From the NCBI GenBank assembly GCA_027946365.1, contig JAPEUQ010000004.1, positions 3,038,001 through 3,102,000 of the forward strand: a stretch of 64,000 nt of DNA. Reading direction: 5' to 3'. This DNA comes from Kalmusia sp. IMI 367209. Lineage: Eukaryota; Ascomycota; Dothideomycetes; Pleosporales; Didymosphaeriaceae. Under the pieces are notes generated by a model. It ran no database searches. It was not told where the DNA came from and saw only the letters and a program-made list of their open reading frames with translations. Positions 35,007 through 45,131 of the stretch are shown piece after piece. A program made the position numbers and the translations under genes. Every line of letters begins with the position of its first letter. The stretch's first letter is position 1.

Positions 35007-36218
35007 ATGCCTTCGGCAATAGCCATTCTAAAGCCATTGTTTGGCACTATTGCTGGGGTTTTGGGCATCTATCTCAGCTTCATATCACTTCTCACGATCC
35101 CCAAACTCCAAGATCATGTTATTTATCTACACAAAATTTCACTCACATGGTTTCAAGATGTGAACGCTCCGGAGCATTGGGGATTTCTTCGAAATCAAGT
35201 TACTCCGTTCCACCTCAAAACAGCGGACGGCGAAACCTTGCACGCATGGCACATTCTACCTCTCGATGTCTATCTCCAGAACCAGGTCGAATTAAGGGTA
35301 GAGCCCACAGGCCTTTGTCACGACATAAGAGAGAGACTTTCCTTCAAGCTTCTTAAAGACGATCCTACCGCACAGCTCGTCATCTACTTTCACGGCGCTG
35401 CCGGCACTATGGGCTCAGGCTGGAGACCTCAGAGCTATCGGGCATTATCTGCGGCAGCTTCGAAAGTACATGTTATCACTATTGACTATCGTGGATACGG
35501 TTCAAGTTCAGGATGGCCCTCAGAAAAAGGTATGCTTACCGATGCGCTCACGCTCGCCAACTTTGCCATGGATACGGCAGGTATTCCTCCCGGACGCATC
35601 GTTGTATTTGCGCAATCACTCGGAACCGCTGTGGCACTATCGCTTGCGCATAAACTCGCACTACAGTCGCCACCGACCTTGTTCGCTGGTTTGGTGCTCG
35701 TTGCTCCGATGGCCGATATCGAGACATCTACGCAAACCTACAAGATCGCCGGCATTGTCCCATTGTTGTCACCCATGGCCATCTGTTCTCCACTTCTCAC
35801 TTTCTTCAACAAATTTATCATCAGTAAATGGCCGTCGAAAGCGAAATTGGCGGATATGATCCGCCATCTCGACTCCATAATGGTAGCAGGCCGTCACACT
35901 AAATACGATATCGCCCTCATTCATGCCGAGGATGATTGGGACATCCCCTGGATACATTCAGAAATACTCTTTTCACACGCTGTACTTGCTATGCAAGCTA
36001 CTTCGACTACTTTTTCACAAAAGGATCTAGAGAAAGAGAAGGCAAAGAAGAAAGTACTGATTGGCGCTGGAGGCTGGGAAGTTGAATGGCAAGGCAAAGG
36101 TGGCATCGTCAAAGAGCAAATCCTCAAGCACGGTCTTCACGATCGAATTATGAGCTATCCAATTGTCAGCTTAGCGGTCGCAAGGGCGTTCGAAGGTCAA
36201 AGCATCGAGAAAATCTGA
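35007..36218 (+). CDS. Alpha/beta hydrolase, ABHD12/Bem46-like membrane-anchored serine hydrolase
   Basis: Single exon, 403 residues from the first ATG (35007). An N-terminal membrane anchor lies at ~9-32. The hydrolase core shows FHGAAG (oxyanion turn, ~129-134), DYRGYGSS (~160-167), the nucleophile elbow AQSLGT with Ser204, an acid at Asp312 in the HAEDDWDIPW strand end, and His378 in LKHGLHDR. This arrangement matches the ABHD12/Bem46 group, which includes ER lysophospholipid lipases. The insertion SQKDLEKEKAKKK (~337-349) is Lys-rich and probably a surface loop. A membrane-side lipid or ester substrate is inferred from the family; the exact substrate is not known. Confidence 0.85.
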   Translation: MPSAIAILKPLFGTIAGVLGIYLSFISLLTIPKLQDHVIYLHKISLTWFQDVNAPEHWGFLRNQVTPFHLKTADGETLHAWHILPLDVYLQNQVELRVEPTGLCHDIRERLSFKLLKDDPTAQLVIYFHGAAGTMGSGWRPQSYRALSAAASKVHVITIDYRGYGSSSGWPSEKGMLTDALTLANFAMDTAGIPPGRIVVFAQSLGTAVALSLAHKLALQSPPTLFAGLVLVAPMADIETSTQTYKIAGIVPLLSPMAICSPLLTFFNKFIISKWPSKAKLADMIRHLDSIMVAGRHTKYDIALIHAEDDWDIPWIHSEILFSHAVLAMQATSTTFSQKDLEKEKAKKKVLIGAGGWEVEWQGKGGIVKEQILKHGLHDRIMSYPIVSLAVARAFEGQSIEKI

Positions 36219-37201
36219 ATACGTTCAAAAATATCAAGGCAGGCTAGCAAATTCAACAATCCTTCCGAGCTTACCTGCAATCTTTACTAGATCTAGTGGC
36301 GCAACTTGCACCTGTCGGTACACAGCCGATTGGCTTCGGCGGCTTCCAGCTGTGTTTCAGCCTGCCCACACAGAGATCAATAAGAGACAATGAATGTTAT
36401 CCGACAATGCGAAGCAGTCTAAGTTTTGCGCGCCATTGATGCAGGCTGCAAGCAGATCAGCTCTCAAGCCACGTCTGTTGTAGCTTTATGAGCTTGTGTT
36501 TCACAGCGGAGTGGCTAGCTGAAAGTCAAAGAAACCGGTCTACGCGGCGAAGAATTGAGCCGATATTTTGGAAGTCGGTATCGTGATAATTCAGGATTGC
36601 AACTTCGAGGCTCAAGAAGCAAAATTCTATTCTTTTTGACCTGATCAATTTTCGATTGAATATATGAGTGAGAATCAGTTCAATACTGTATTATGCACGT
36701 GCAGGCCGAATACAGCAGCATCACCCGACGCAGCTACCTAAATATAGCATTCGGCTCAGGCTCACCGCCCCACAACAGACCCGTCCTAGTGAACTCTGGT
36801 CTTCACTTGAGCATGTCATCCTGCCTTTTGCTCCTCTATCCAGCTAGCGAACGCATACAAATGCTTACGTTCAGCTAAAGCCCCCCGCATTCACCCGGCG
36901 ACATCGAGCCTCTCGTATTGTGCGTGACTCAGCCCCTGTTTGCCTAGATTTTCACCCAGCACTGAGCTCCAGCGTAAGCCTCTTTTTGGCACGTATAGGT
37001 CAAATATGGACGCCACAGCTGGCATTGGCTCATCGTATTGTTTTTGTTGTGGGCCACTGCTTCGATAGTACGATGCCTAGTCGGAAAGATGATCGTTTTG
37101 AAGGATGCATATAAGGTCGGATGATGGACCGCATGGGATTCTTTAGCAACCTACTCCATCTTCTGTTACGATCGCTGCGACGCGAATCGGGCCTTGAAAC
37201 C
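36219..37201. other. Intergenic, nothing recognised
   Basis: About 1 kb of mixed-composition DNA between hydrolase and astacin genes. The ATGs at 37121 and 37124 are in frame with the astacin and could extend it upstream. Confidence 0.5.
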
Positions 37202-38653
37202 ATGATCTCCGCCAAGCTAATTGTTGCTCTTGTGTGTTATTTGTCTACACCTGTTTTAGGTCAATCTGATCCTTCCCCATCCTCACTTCCGGACGATGTA
37301 CTGCCAGCTGCGAACCTCACCTCCGACCCACTCGACAGGAACATAACGACCGTTGAGATCCCTCTGGATACATTGCCATCCTTTACGAACACTAGCGCAA
37401 GCGGCGAGACTCATACAATCTCGTACTTCGTTGCGGAAGGTCTAAAGGACCCCCTTGCTATCATTTACGGCGATGTTATCTTGTCTACAGTATCCGATCT
37501 TCTAGACAACGCCAGTAATAGCACAAACAATAAAGCCAAGCGTGCGCTCTCTATCTTCCGAACTGACAATGTCTGGCCTAATGGTGTGGTTTCCTACAAA
37601 TGGCAATCGGAAGCTGCCAAGGGCGCGGGGCGGTTGGAAGCTTGGCAGGAGGCAACGAAAAGGTGGACGGATCTGCTACCGTGGCTAGTGTTTCGAGAAT
37701 ATTCGCCAAGTGAAGAATTACAGCAGGATATCTTGACACTAGTAGCCACAACTGGCCAATTTGCATGCTTTAGTCCGATTGGGAAAGGTTACTACGGGCA
37801 AATGATGCTAGATGATTCGTGTGGTGGAGCCGGTACCTACACTCATGAGCTGGGTCACAGTGAGTCCACCTATTCCGCCTTGAAACGCGCATACGATGTC
37901 TAACTGATAAAAGCACTTGGCCTATACCACGAGCACCAGCGGCCAGACCGTGATGACTATGTCAGGATCCATTGCGAAAACGTTTGGGACTCCGCCGACG
38001 GCACCCCAGCTGATTGTAGCCAGACCTGCAGTGGCTACGGATGTAACTTTGTCAAGCTGAACCCCGACTTCGTAGATTGGTCCGGCCCCTACGATTCTCT
38101 TTCTCTCATGCACTACAGTCCTTACGAGTTCGCTAAATCTTCGGGACCTGCCATCGAAGCACTGCCTGGTGTGCCTACACCGCAACCACATGACTTTCCC
38201 ACCCTTCTAGATGCAAAACGCATCTGTGAACTCTACCCTGCCCAGTGCACTGGTATATGCGGTAATGGCATCCTCGAACCAGGAGAGGATTGTGATGATG
38301 GTAACAACATTGACGGCGATGGATGCGCCGCAAACTGCAGGAACCAGGCCCCATGTAAAGTTGACTTTTGTGATCCCTGGTCTGCAAATAGCTGCCATAT
38401 TACAACAACATGCACTGCGCTTGGGGGTGCGACTGGAGGCGGTATTGGTAAACATTTATGCGCCTGCCGACATGGATACAGGGCTTCGGGATATGACGCT
38501 AGTGACGACAGTGTGCAAGTCAGGCTGCCATGGGCGTACCAGGGTGGTAGGGTATTCGTGAAAGCTGGTGTTGAATGCAACCAGTTGTGCGACGATTGGC
38601 AGCTAGGGAAGGATGGATGTAAAGAGGTGAAGGAAGAAGCAGTCTGCTATTGA
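37202..38653 (+). CDS. Secreted astacin-family zinc metalloprotease with C-terminal DUF4215-like Cys motif
   Basis: Exons 37202-37859 and 37914-38653, 54-nt intron (gtgagt...gataaaag, CTGAT branch), 465 residues. Signal peptide MISAKLIVALVCYLSTPVLG, then an N-glycosylation-rich propeptide. The intron splits the zinc motif; joined it reads HELGHTLGLYHEHQRP, the astacin signature HExxHxxGxxHE/D, with three zinc His and the catalytic Glu. The Met-turn SLMHYSPYEF follows. After the catalytic domain comes CGNGILEPGEDCDDGN then DGDGCAANC, the calcium-loop-like DUF4215 repeat best known from myxobacterial and some eukaryotic extracellular proteins, and a Cys-rich tail. Expected role: extracellular proteolysis. 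The start was chosen at the ATG giving a proper signal peptide; two upstream ATGs (37121, 37124) would add a basic extension. Confidence 0.85.
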
Positions 38654-38755
38654 GTGTGCGACTCTCCGGGATATCTTTTCGCTTCTAGCTGTTTACATAT
38701 ATTCTCACAGTTCGTCATACTTCAACCGAAAATACCCACCTTTACTTACGTCTAC

Positions 38756-39394
38756 CTATTCCCATGAACCCTCAATCGTGCTCGTGACAATTCCATAATG
38801 CCTTCTATTATTCTCCTTCCTTTCCGCTAAATCTGGCACCTCACTATATTTATATGATGTCTCATGCCCATATAGCCCTGAATCACTCTTCATAGCCTGC
38901 TTCTTCGGCTTCAAACCCTTGCCTTTCTCCACATAGATTATCACAACAATGATTATCATGACCATGCCCACAAAGCCTCCGATAGAGATGCCTGCGATCG
39001 CTCCACCAGTCAGTTCCTTTGGTGCTGCAGTCTGTGTTGTCGTAGGTGTAGGCGTTGTACTTGTGATCGTGAAGCTGCTGTCGCTGTTGAGAAAGTTGAT
39101 GGTGCGTTTGACGGAGTAGATGTGACTGGCGTGGAAGTCCCCAGAACCGATATCACTGGGAGTGTATCGAGTGATGGCGAGATATTGCTCTCAACTCCAG
39201 TCGCTTGTACGGGATCGCGATTTCCAGTTACTAGAAACAAGGTCAATTTGTGATTGCTAAGAGATGGTTTTATTTAGATCCATACCTTTTCCCTGTGTAG
39301 GCACCGCAAAATCACCAGTTGCTTGCTGTTGTGTTTCTTGCGCATATATCGACTTCGCTAGTGCAAGAATTAGGGCTATAGAAAGGATGCGCAT
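38756..39394 (-). pseudogene. Signal peptide / Ser-Thr-rich / single-TM surface protein with apparent frameshift
   Basis: Exon 39394-39286 encodes signal peptide MRILSIALILALAKSIYAQ. A 55-nt intron (gtatgg...tttctag) leads in phase to a Ser/Thr-rich stalk ending STPSNAPSTFSTATAAS. The frame then has to shift by one base near 39080 to continue as TITSTTPTPTTTQTAAP, the membrane helix GFVGMVMIIIVVIIYV and a Lys-rich tail ending at the TAG at 38756. Both sides of the shift are convincing and I found no phase-correct intron to bridge them. The layout (secreted stalk, one helix, basic tail) is that of Mid2/Wsc-type fungal surface sensors, without a Wsc domain. It could be a mutation or a single-base sequence error. 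Confidence 0.6.
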
Positions 39395-39955
39395 GCTGAC
39401 TAGAGTGGCGAAATAAATTTAGTAAGATATTATAATTCCCCCCCGTGAAGTGGAAGAATAGCATAGACTTATGTATTCATTGGTACTTAAGACAATCTAT
39501 CTGGTGACTTCGATTTGTAGTGGGGTTGTTTAAGGCTCAGCGGGAGCGTAGGATGGTAGTTGGGGGCCGAAGTACATGGATAGTCTAGTGCACGCTAATT
39601 ATATCAGCATACCTGGTGTCAGGCCGTTGCGAGTTTCCTATCTCGTCGTTCTCCCTTGTAATGTCATATTCATCATGTAAATGATAAATTCAATCGTTAT
39701 AACTCTACTAAGCCGCATGGAGAATCTTCTTTCATGACCTCCTTTTGAATATAGCCCACTTTGACACACCAAGCTTTATGAAAGGCTCGAAAAAGCTTCA
39801 TCTGTGTTCAGAAATGTCAAATCATTATTTATACTGCTGCTTTCTCACGCCTCTTTGAGCCCGTTGACCGGCGTCCACTAAGCATAAGACAGCAAGAAGT
39901 CGTCATACGTAGTATATAAATACATCCATAACAATAAGACTGGTCGTGGATCTAA
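39395..39955. other. AT-rich intergenic
   Basis: No gene recognised; it contains a homopolymer C run near 39438. Confidence 0.5.
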
Positions 39956-40083
39956 TTAAAATGTACGGACCCAGCCATTGGAGTTAGAATCGGCATCGAT
40001 GAAGTAGCACGTAGCTGTACCTTTGCTTCTGGAACTATTCTGTCCCAGATCGCACCAGTAATACTGGGCTGTTGCTTGTAGCC
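39956..40083 (-). pseudogene. Possible C-terminal exon of a small secreted Cys protein
   Basis: After an acceptor-like attaacgctag the minus strand reads AQYYWCDLGQNSSRSKG and ATCYFIDADSNSNGWVRTF to TAA. The composition (paired Cys, aromatic, Asn/Ser) is that of the end of a small secreted protein. No upstream exon with a signal peptide could be joined in phase, so it is either a remnant or an incomplete model. Confidence 0.25.
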
Positions 40084-40440
40084 CTAGCGTTAATTGTATT
40101 CACACATTCTTGACAAGAAGATTGAAGTCTCATAATAGTGTATGATTCAACGTTGATAGTATCTCCCTTAAATTTCATTTCCAAAAAATAGCCTAGCAAC
40201 AGGTGTCCATGAATGTTTTCTGGAACTTTTGTCATGTTCCTCTAATGCATGATACGGAGAGCGGAGGTAACATACGTAGAACACATTCAGATATTTGCAT
40301 ATCAAAATCTTCACCTACAGTCTTCTGACATTGAGTTACTATATATCTTGTCTATCCAGCTCTCAGCTCCAGTATCTAGTTCCTTGTCTCGCCAAAGATT
40401 CTATCTTGCGGAAAACACTATACCGCAAAAAAGCAGCATC

Positions 40441-41123
40441 ATGCCAGACTCCACTTCCCACGAACTCGCATCTACCGCCAGAGAAGTGCACACCACCGGC
40501 ACTCTCTTCCCGTCCCTACCCCAAGAGCTACGCGAAATGATCTACAAAGCAATCTACTACCCTAACACCAAATTTGGCCACATATACTACCACCCATTCC
40601 CAGAACAACCCATCAGCCCTCCTTCTGGGCCGCGGTGACTCCTCGAATTATGCTCCGTAAAAACCGCCATGTGGATCGAGGCTGGCCTGTGGTATATTCG
40701 CAACACCGAGTTTTGTGTCCACATGCCCTTCAGTGCCATGTCTTTCGGCTACTTGGGCGAGCTGTTGAACACATTTCCCGAAACTTGGGGATGGGACGCC
40801 GTGCAGCGGGTCTATATCGATCACTTCGATCATGTTTATGATGGCGAGGGTACTCAGAGGAGTGATGCTTGCTTTGAATTCCTCAATCGGTGTAAGGAGA
40901 TCCGCGAGATCGCGCTGCGGTTCAAGGTTTGAATTTGCTCGATTCCAATGTATGGGATTACCAAGGTATCATAAGGGCGCCTGATTTGACGGCCAAGAGA
41001 TTGAATGGAGGGAAGTATTTGCGCAGTTTACATGGTGCGGTGGACTTATATCGATTCGATCAATTGCTTGAGTCGAATAATGCGAGCCTGAATAGCATAT
41101 TCCTTGACGTGTGGTCAAACTAG
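40441..41123 (+). pseudogene. Broken 2EXR/F-box-like gene: in-frame stop plus frameshift
   Basis: From ATG 40441 the frame gives LFPSLPQELREMIYKAIYYP, the start of a 2EXR-type (F-box-like) fungal domain. It meets TGA at 40636-40638, then continues unbroken in the same frame (ELCSVKTAMWIEAGLWYI, SFGYLGELLNTFPETWGWD) to 40932. A one-base shift there opens NLLDSNVWDYQGIIRAPDL to the TAG at 41121. The sequence on both sides of each break looks like one protein with leucine-rich spacing typical of this family. With two independent lesions I call it a pseudogene. A small intron could in principle remove the second break, not the first. Confidence 0.55.
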
Positions 41124-41667
41124 TGAGGAACTAAGCAACCTACTCGAAGCTTGAGTTAAACTTAGGAGATTTCACCGTAACGAGGCATGGCAGAACACTT
41201 ATGCATAATCTTTGTAATGTGAGTTGACTACTTCCTGTCCCAATTCAACTCGTATACTCGAGAAATACCTAGGACTAGCATCAAAGCTCTTACTTTTCCT
41301 ATCGCTAATCGCTCCACACTCATTGATACCGGTCCCTCGATAGAATCTAACACCCCTCTGCCAGAAGTCGTGCGCCCCAGTCGATAGGCTTGTACAGCGC
41401 ATCGATCTACTTTCCGCAATTGGTCCGGATGATGTGGCGCTAGACATGGGGGTTGAGATGACAAAAAGTGCTTGGGTGTTTTCGTGAAGGTGCCGTTGAA
41501 CTTGGGATCGCAAAAAACATTGAGAGGCTCGCTTCACTCTAGTGAAAATAGTAGGACTGATAAAAATCGGTCATAGTCACTATTTGTATGTTAGTGTGCG
41601 ATGTCGCGCGACCAATAAACGATATATCTGAATTGTTTGCTCACCTCTGACATGATAGCCGTGTGGC
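41124..41667. other. Intergenic, nothing recognised
   Basis: Short overlapping frames only. Confidence 0.45.
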
Positions 41668-41991
41668 TCAAAGCAGCCACTCAGGCCGCTTGCTCGACTT
41701 GAATCTTCCCCACCTCCGCTTCTTCTCCTTGTCATCCTTCTCCTTCTCTTTGCACCACATGCATTTGCCTGGCACCCTCAACTCCAACCAGTAATACGCC
41801 ACCTCGTCACACACCGCATCCCTCTCTGGTCGCAGCGCCTCTTCACAGAATTCGATGTCGCCGTCTTCGTGGACGTGAGGGCACTCCGTGTACCCAGTCT
41901 TCGATTGCTTGCACATTTCTGGCGATGAAGTTAGTTGTTGTTCGGGTGCTGTCCCTGGAGGAGGTGTTGTTTGCGTATTTATAAGTGTCAT
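41668..41991 (-). CDS. Small Cys-containing protein with basic tail, unrecognised
   Basis: Single frame of 107 residues, ATG at 41991. Cysteines occur as MCKQSKTGYTECPH, EFCEEALR, AVCDE and KCMWCKEK, spaced in a way that could bind one or two metal ions. The last 25 residues are Lys/Arg/Glu-rich (KEKEKDDKEKKRRWGRFK) and end near a Trp. No signal peptide or membrane segment. The composition is unlike chance frames nearby. Function unknown; nuclear location would fit the basic tail but is only a guess. Confidence 0.5.
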   Translation of the reverse strand: MTLINTQTTPPPGTAPEQQLTSSPEMCKQSKTGYTECPHVHEDGDIEFCEEALRPERDAVCDEVAYYWLELRVPGKCMWCKEKEKDDKEKKRRWGRFKSSKRPEWLL

Positions 41992-42560
41992 TGATGAGAG
42001 TATTACCTAGAAAATCCTCCTTCACGCGGACTCTGCACGTTGGATTCCTGTCACTTCACTCCGTTTGCGCATGTCGGCTGGCTATTCACATCCTATTGTT
42101 CAATTATTGACAGTAGTAAGCGTGAACACGACTCGTGGTCAATTGCGAGACAATGCCACAATAGCAGTGACTCCTGTTCTCAATAGCAAGGCCAGGTTCC
42201 AACAGTGAACGGGGATTAGGATTGGTCGCCATATAGCCCAAAAGTCCGTGTTGATCGTCAGGAGACAGTTTCCTGTTCACCGGCGAAGTCACTGGAGTAA
42301 TGTTGCGTATTTGTCGTGTCTGATCACGGCGACATCGTGTGAACGATTACAAGTGAGAATAGCTCGAGTACCAGTGATTGTGGAGGCAATGTCACTAAAA
42401 TCATCATGTTCGGTGGTCAGGTCCAAATAGATTTAGGATAGCATCCTAATCCGTTGTTCATGTTGCTTTCCGCAAACGGCATCGTCGTCTTGATCGCGTA
42501 TCGATAACAAACCTCACAATGCCCCAATATCGATTTCTTTCACTCTTGTCCATCACCCCG
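41992..42560. other. Intergenic
   Basis: No gene or repeat recognised between two small minus-strand genes. Confidence 0.45.
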
Positions 42561-42950
42561 TCAATCCCAACTCCTAGTCCCCTCAACGTAAAAGCAGTCT
42601 CTCAGCCGACACGCGACTCTTGATGCTTCACACACATTGCGACAATGATCTAGATCGTACGACAACCAAAATGTATTGAGCGACTCCGCCTATTCAACAT
42701 CAGGAATCCTCCTTTGCATTGCATCTTGATGACTGGGCTCACTTACGATCTTTTGCGGGCTCGGTTTGTCATCCGGACTCGAATTTGCAGCGTGCGGTGC
42801 AGCATTCGATGTGAGATCCCGCCGCGCGTCGTCGGCTAAAAGTATGAAACCCCAGTATACGACGCGGATGAGGAGGTAAGTGAGGCTGAGGACGAGAGAA
42901 ATATGTAGGGTGCGAAGGAGAAAGCGTATCGCGTGCCTTTTGCTAATCAT
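42561..42950 (-). CDS. Small single-pass membrane protein, two exons, unrecognised
   Basis: Exon 42950-42747, a 57-nt intron with a perfect donor (gtaagt) and acceptor gttgaatag, then exon 42689-42561 to TGA; 110 residues. Residues ~14-36 form a membrane helix (HISLVLSLTYLLIRVVYWGF) after a basic start (MISKRHAIRFLLR), so the N-terminus is probably cytosolic. The C-terminal part has four cysteines (DHCRNVCEASRVACRLRDC), which could form disulfides if lumenal. The exon phases agree exactly. No family recognised; related to neither neighbour. Confidence 0.5.
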
Positions 42951-43560
42951 TGTATGGGGATGGATGATGGAGAGAAAACATGCGCTGACGCAAGTTGAGA
43001 CATAGCGCCAAGCTGTGGGTCTACAACATTGCACCTTCCTATCGGTCGGAGGACCTCATATTATCCAAAATCTCACGATTTTCTTGTGTCTATTGCTGCA
43101 ATATATGTTCCTATATCATGATACTGCGACTATCTCGCTCTGGCATCCAAATTGAATGATCCTGCGTCACGTGATGCTACCCAGCGTACGAACGGGACGA
43201 ACCGTATATCAATCCACATCTATCCTCAAAGAAGGAATAATACGTGCAGGAATTTACAAAATGCATATTAGTCTCAGTATACAACATAGAAACCAATAAG
43301 CCTTGAGATGCTTGCGCTTGTATTGATCTACGTACGCGAACAAGGGCGATCAGATGCCCGAACTTCATAACAGACCGAACTTTATGACAGACCGCGTGAT
43401 TTATTCAGCTATGAAGAGAAGTTGTGGTTGACTCCAAACCTTTCCGCGACATCAATCTTTCCCACAGCAGCTGTTGTGCTGAGAAGGGAACAGAAGGAAG
43501 CAAGGCTTGCCTCTCATGGCGGTCGCGGCCCTCCGAGTAATAGTATAAGGTCAGGATAGA
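42951..43560. other. Intergenic
   Basis: Nothing recognised; it includes the upstream region of the small membrane-protein gene. Confidence 0.45.
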
Positions 43561-43970
43561 TTACGGACTGTGCTTCATGGGGTAGTCAACCTCGTGAGAC
43601 ATAAGACCAGCAACCGGGTCGGTCGCGTCAGAAGCAATGGCAACGAATGTGTCACTGACGAGGCAGGGAAGGACTCGCGGCTCACAGCTCTCTCGATAGC
43701 CGGGGCGGCGGACTGAGTAGCAGCATGAAGTGTTTAGAATGCGTGAGAATATAGATTGGGGATGCGATGGTACCAACTGGTTGGGGTGACTTACGACGAT
43801 GAAAGCGGCGCTGCACTATGCTTGCTTGGTTGGAATTCTCTGAGGTAGGAAAAGTACTGCCTTTCTCCTTGAGCGTAGTGGTGTTGTATTGGTCCTAGAC
43901 TATATGCCCTTTGAGCTTGAGAGTCTACGCTGAAAGGTACGTATGTCTGTCGTAGGATCGCTTGACATAC
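43561..43970 (-). CDS. Probable small spliced gene, structure uncertain
   Basis: The last exon 43712-43561 reads RRPGYRESCEPR, VLPCLVSDTFVAIASDATD and LMSHEVDYPMKHSP to TAA. A good donor (gtaagt at 43794) lies 82 bases upstream of its acceptor (gctactcag) and connects in phase to a frame ending NQASIVQRRFHR. Possible starts further upstream (for example MSSDPTTDI near 43970) do not join this frame cleanly. I recognise no domain. Existence of a gene is supported by the splice signals; the full product is not resolved. Confidence 0.35.
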
Positions 43971-44354
43971 CCTACAGAACCTCTTGCATCCTTATCAAAT
44001 ACGAAGTCAGCATTTATTGTTTTCATTCTCATATCCAGCGGTATATCTTCGCATTAGATCGCTACCAGCGTATTGCTATTGAAGAGTTGCGGGAGCAATG
44101 TATGTGAAGAATACACTTATGAAATCAACTTTTCGTACGGTAGCGAGGGGGAAAGGAGAATCCACGTTGTTGAAAGAATTGTGTAGTGTATATCAGCGAA
44201 GGGTATTAATCATTGGGAAAATAGGTAGAGGTCGAAAGATAGTCATATATGTAAACACGCGATGAACATGCGAATATTACGAGTGAAGAGCATGACTGCA
44301 AAGTCGTCTATAAATGTTCAAGGGAGACGAAAGGAATCTCGCGGATGACCACAC
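43971..44354. other. Intergenic
   Basis: Nothing recognised. Confidence 0.4.
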
Positions 44355-45131
44355 CTAAGAAGCGACGACACTAATAATCATCAACTGCACCGCCCTTCTT
44401 CGATCAATCTCCTTCTTTAACATCAACAAGCAGGATGCAATAACGAGCTCCTCGTTGATGCCTTCCTTACCGCCCACATCTTCGCCCAGCACCAGCTCGC
44501 CGCCATTTCCCGCGCTGCAGCTCTTGCTCCCTGGTGTCCTTGTCTCGTCATTCCTGACCAACGCTGCCAGTCTCCTGCCACTCATTGTCAATAACAAGGC
44601 TGTACCCTTCTTATTTTGACCTCCGAAGCCCCTCTCCGCTTTGTACCCCCACTCAAAGGTCCGCCCGTCGGGTAGCAGGAACTTCTGACTCCGCGACGTC
44701 CATTTCGACACAGTTTTGATAATTTCATCCTCGCCACTACCGGTATCAAGCCTAGTAAGGATGGGATCTCTACCCGGTCCGAAGAAATATGATGTTGCGA
44801 TGCGCTGATGGCCGTCCGCGTCGGCCAACACGCAATTACCCGAGCTGCGGCGGTCTCGAGTAGACCGGTATGCAATGCTGCCATCGAAATTATTGATAGT
44901 AGTAACGAGCTCGGATGGTGGGGTAGGCAAGCGAAGTACTGCGATGCCCTTCGCGCTGATGTGGAAGGACTTCGTGGGTGTGAACGAGAGTTCGGAGGCG
45001 CCGACGGTGGTGCCGCTGATGACGGACGTGGTTTCAGCGATGATGAGCTCCTTCTTATCTTGGTCATCTAGGAGGGTAATGTCGACGGGCGGCGGCTCGA
45101 GCTGCTTCTCAGTAAGGGTCGTGGTATTCAT
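44355..45131 (-). CDS. Conserved fungal protein, tubby/LURP-like barrel suspected
   Basis: Single exon, 258 residues, ATG at 45131. The core shows LSFTPTKSFHISAKGIAVLR, RLPTPPSEL, IAYRSTRDRRSSGNCVLAD, TSYFFGPGRDPIL, KWTSRSQKFLLPDGRTFEW and GTALLLTMSG. These alternating short strands with a conserved SGNCVL and FFGPGR-P block recur in a widespread but unnamed ascomycete family. The strand-rich pattern and the W/P-x-G turns recall LURP-one/tubby C-terminal folds, which is an analogy, not a demonstrated relation. The C-terminal ~35 residues look helical. No signal peptide. A cytosolic protein of unknown role is the safest call. Confidence 0.75.
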   Translation of the reverse strand: MNTTTLTEKQLEPPPVDITLLDDQDKKELIIAETTSVISGTTVGASELSFTPTKSFHISAKGIAVLRLPTPPSELVTTINNFDGSIAYRSTRDRRSSGNCVLADADGHQRIATSYFFGPGRDPILTRLDTGSGEDEIIKTVSKWTSRSQKFLLPDGRTFEWGYKAERGFGGQNKKGTALLLTMSGRRLAALVRNDETRTPGSKSCSAGNGGELVLGEDVGGKEGINEELVIASCLLMLKKEIDRRRAVQLMIISVVAS

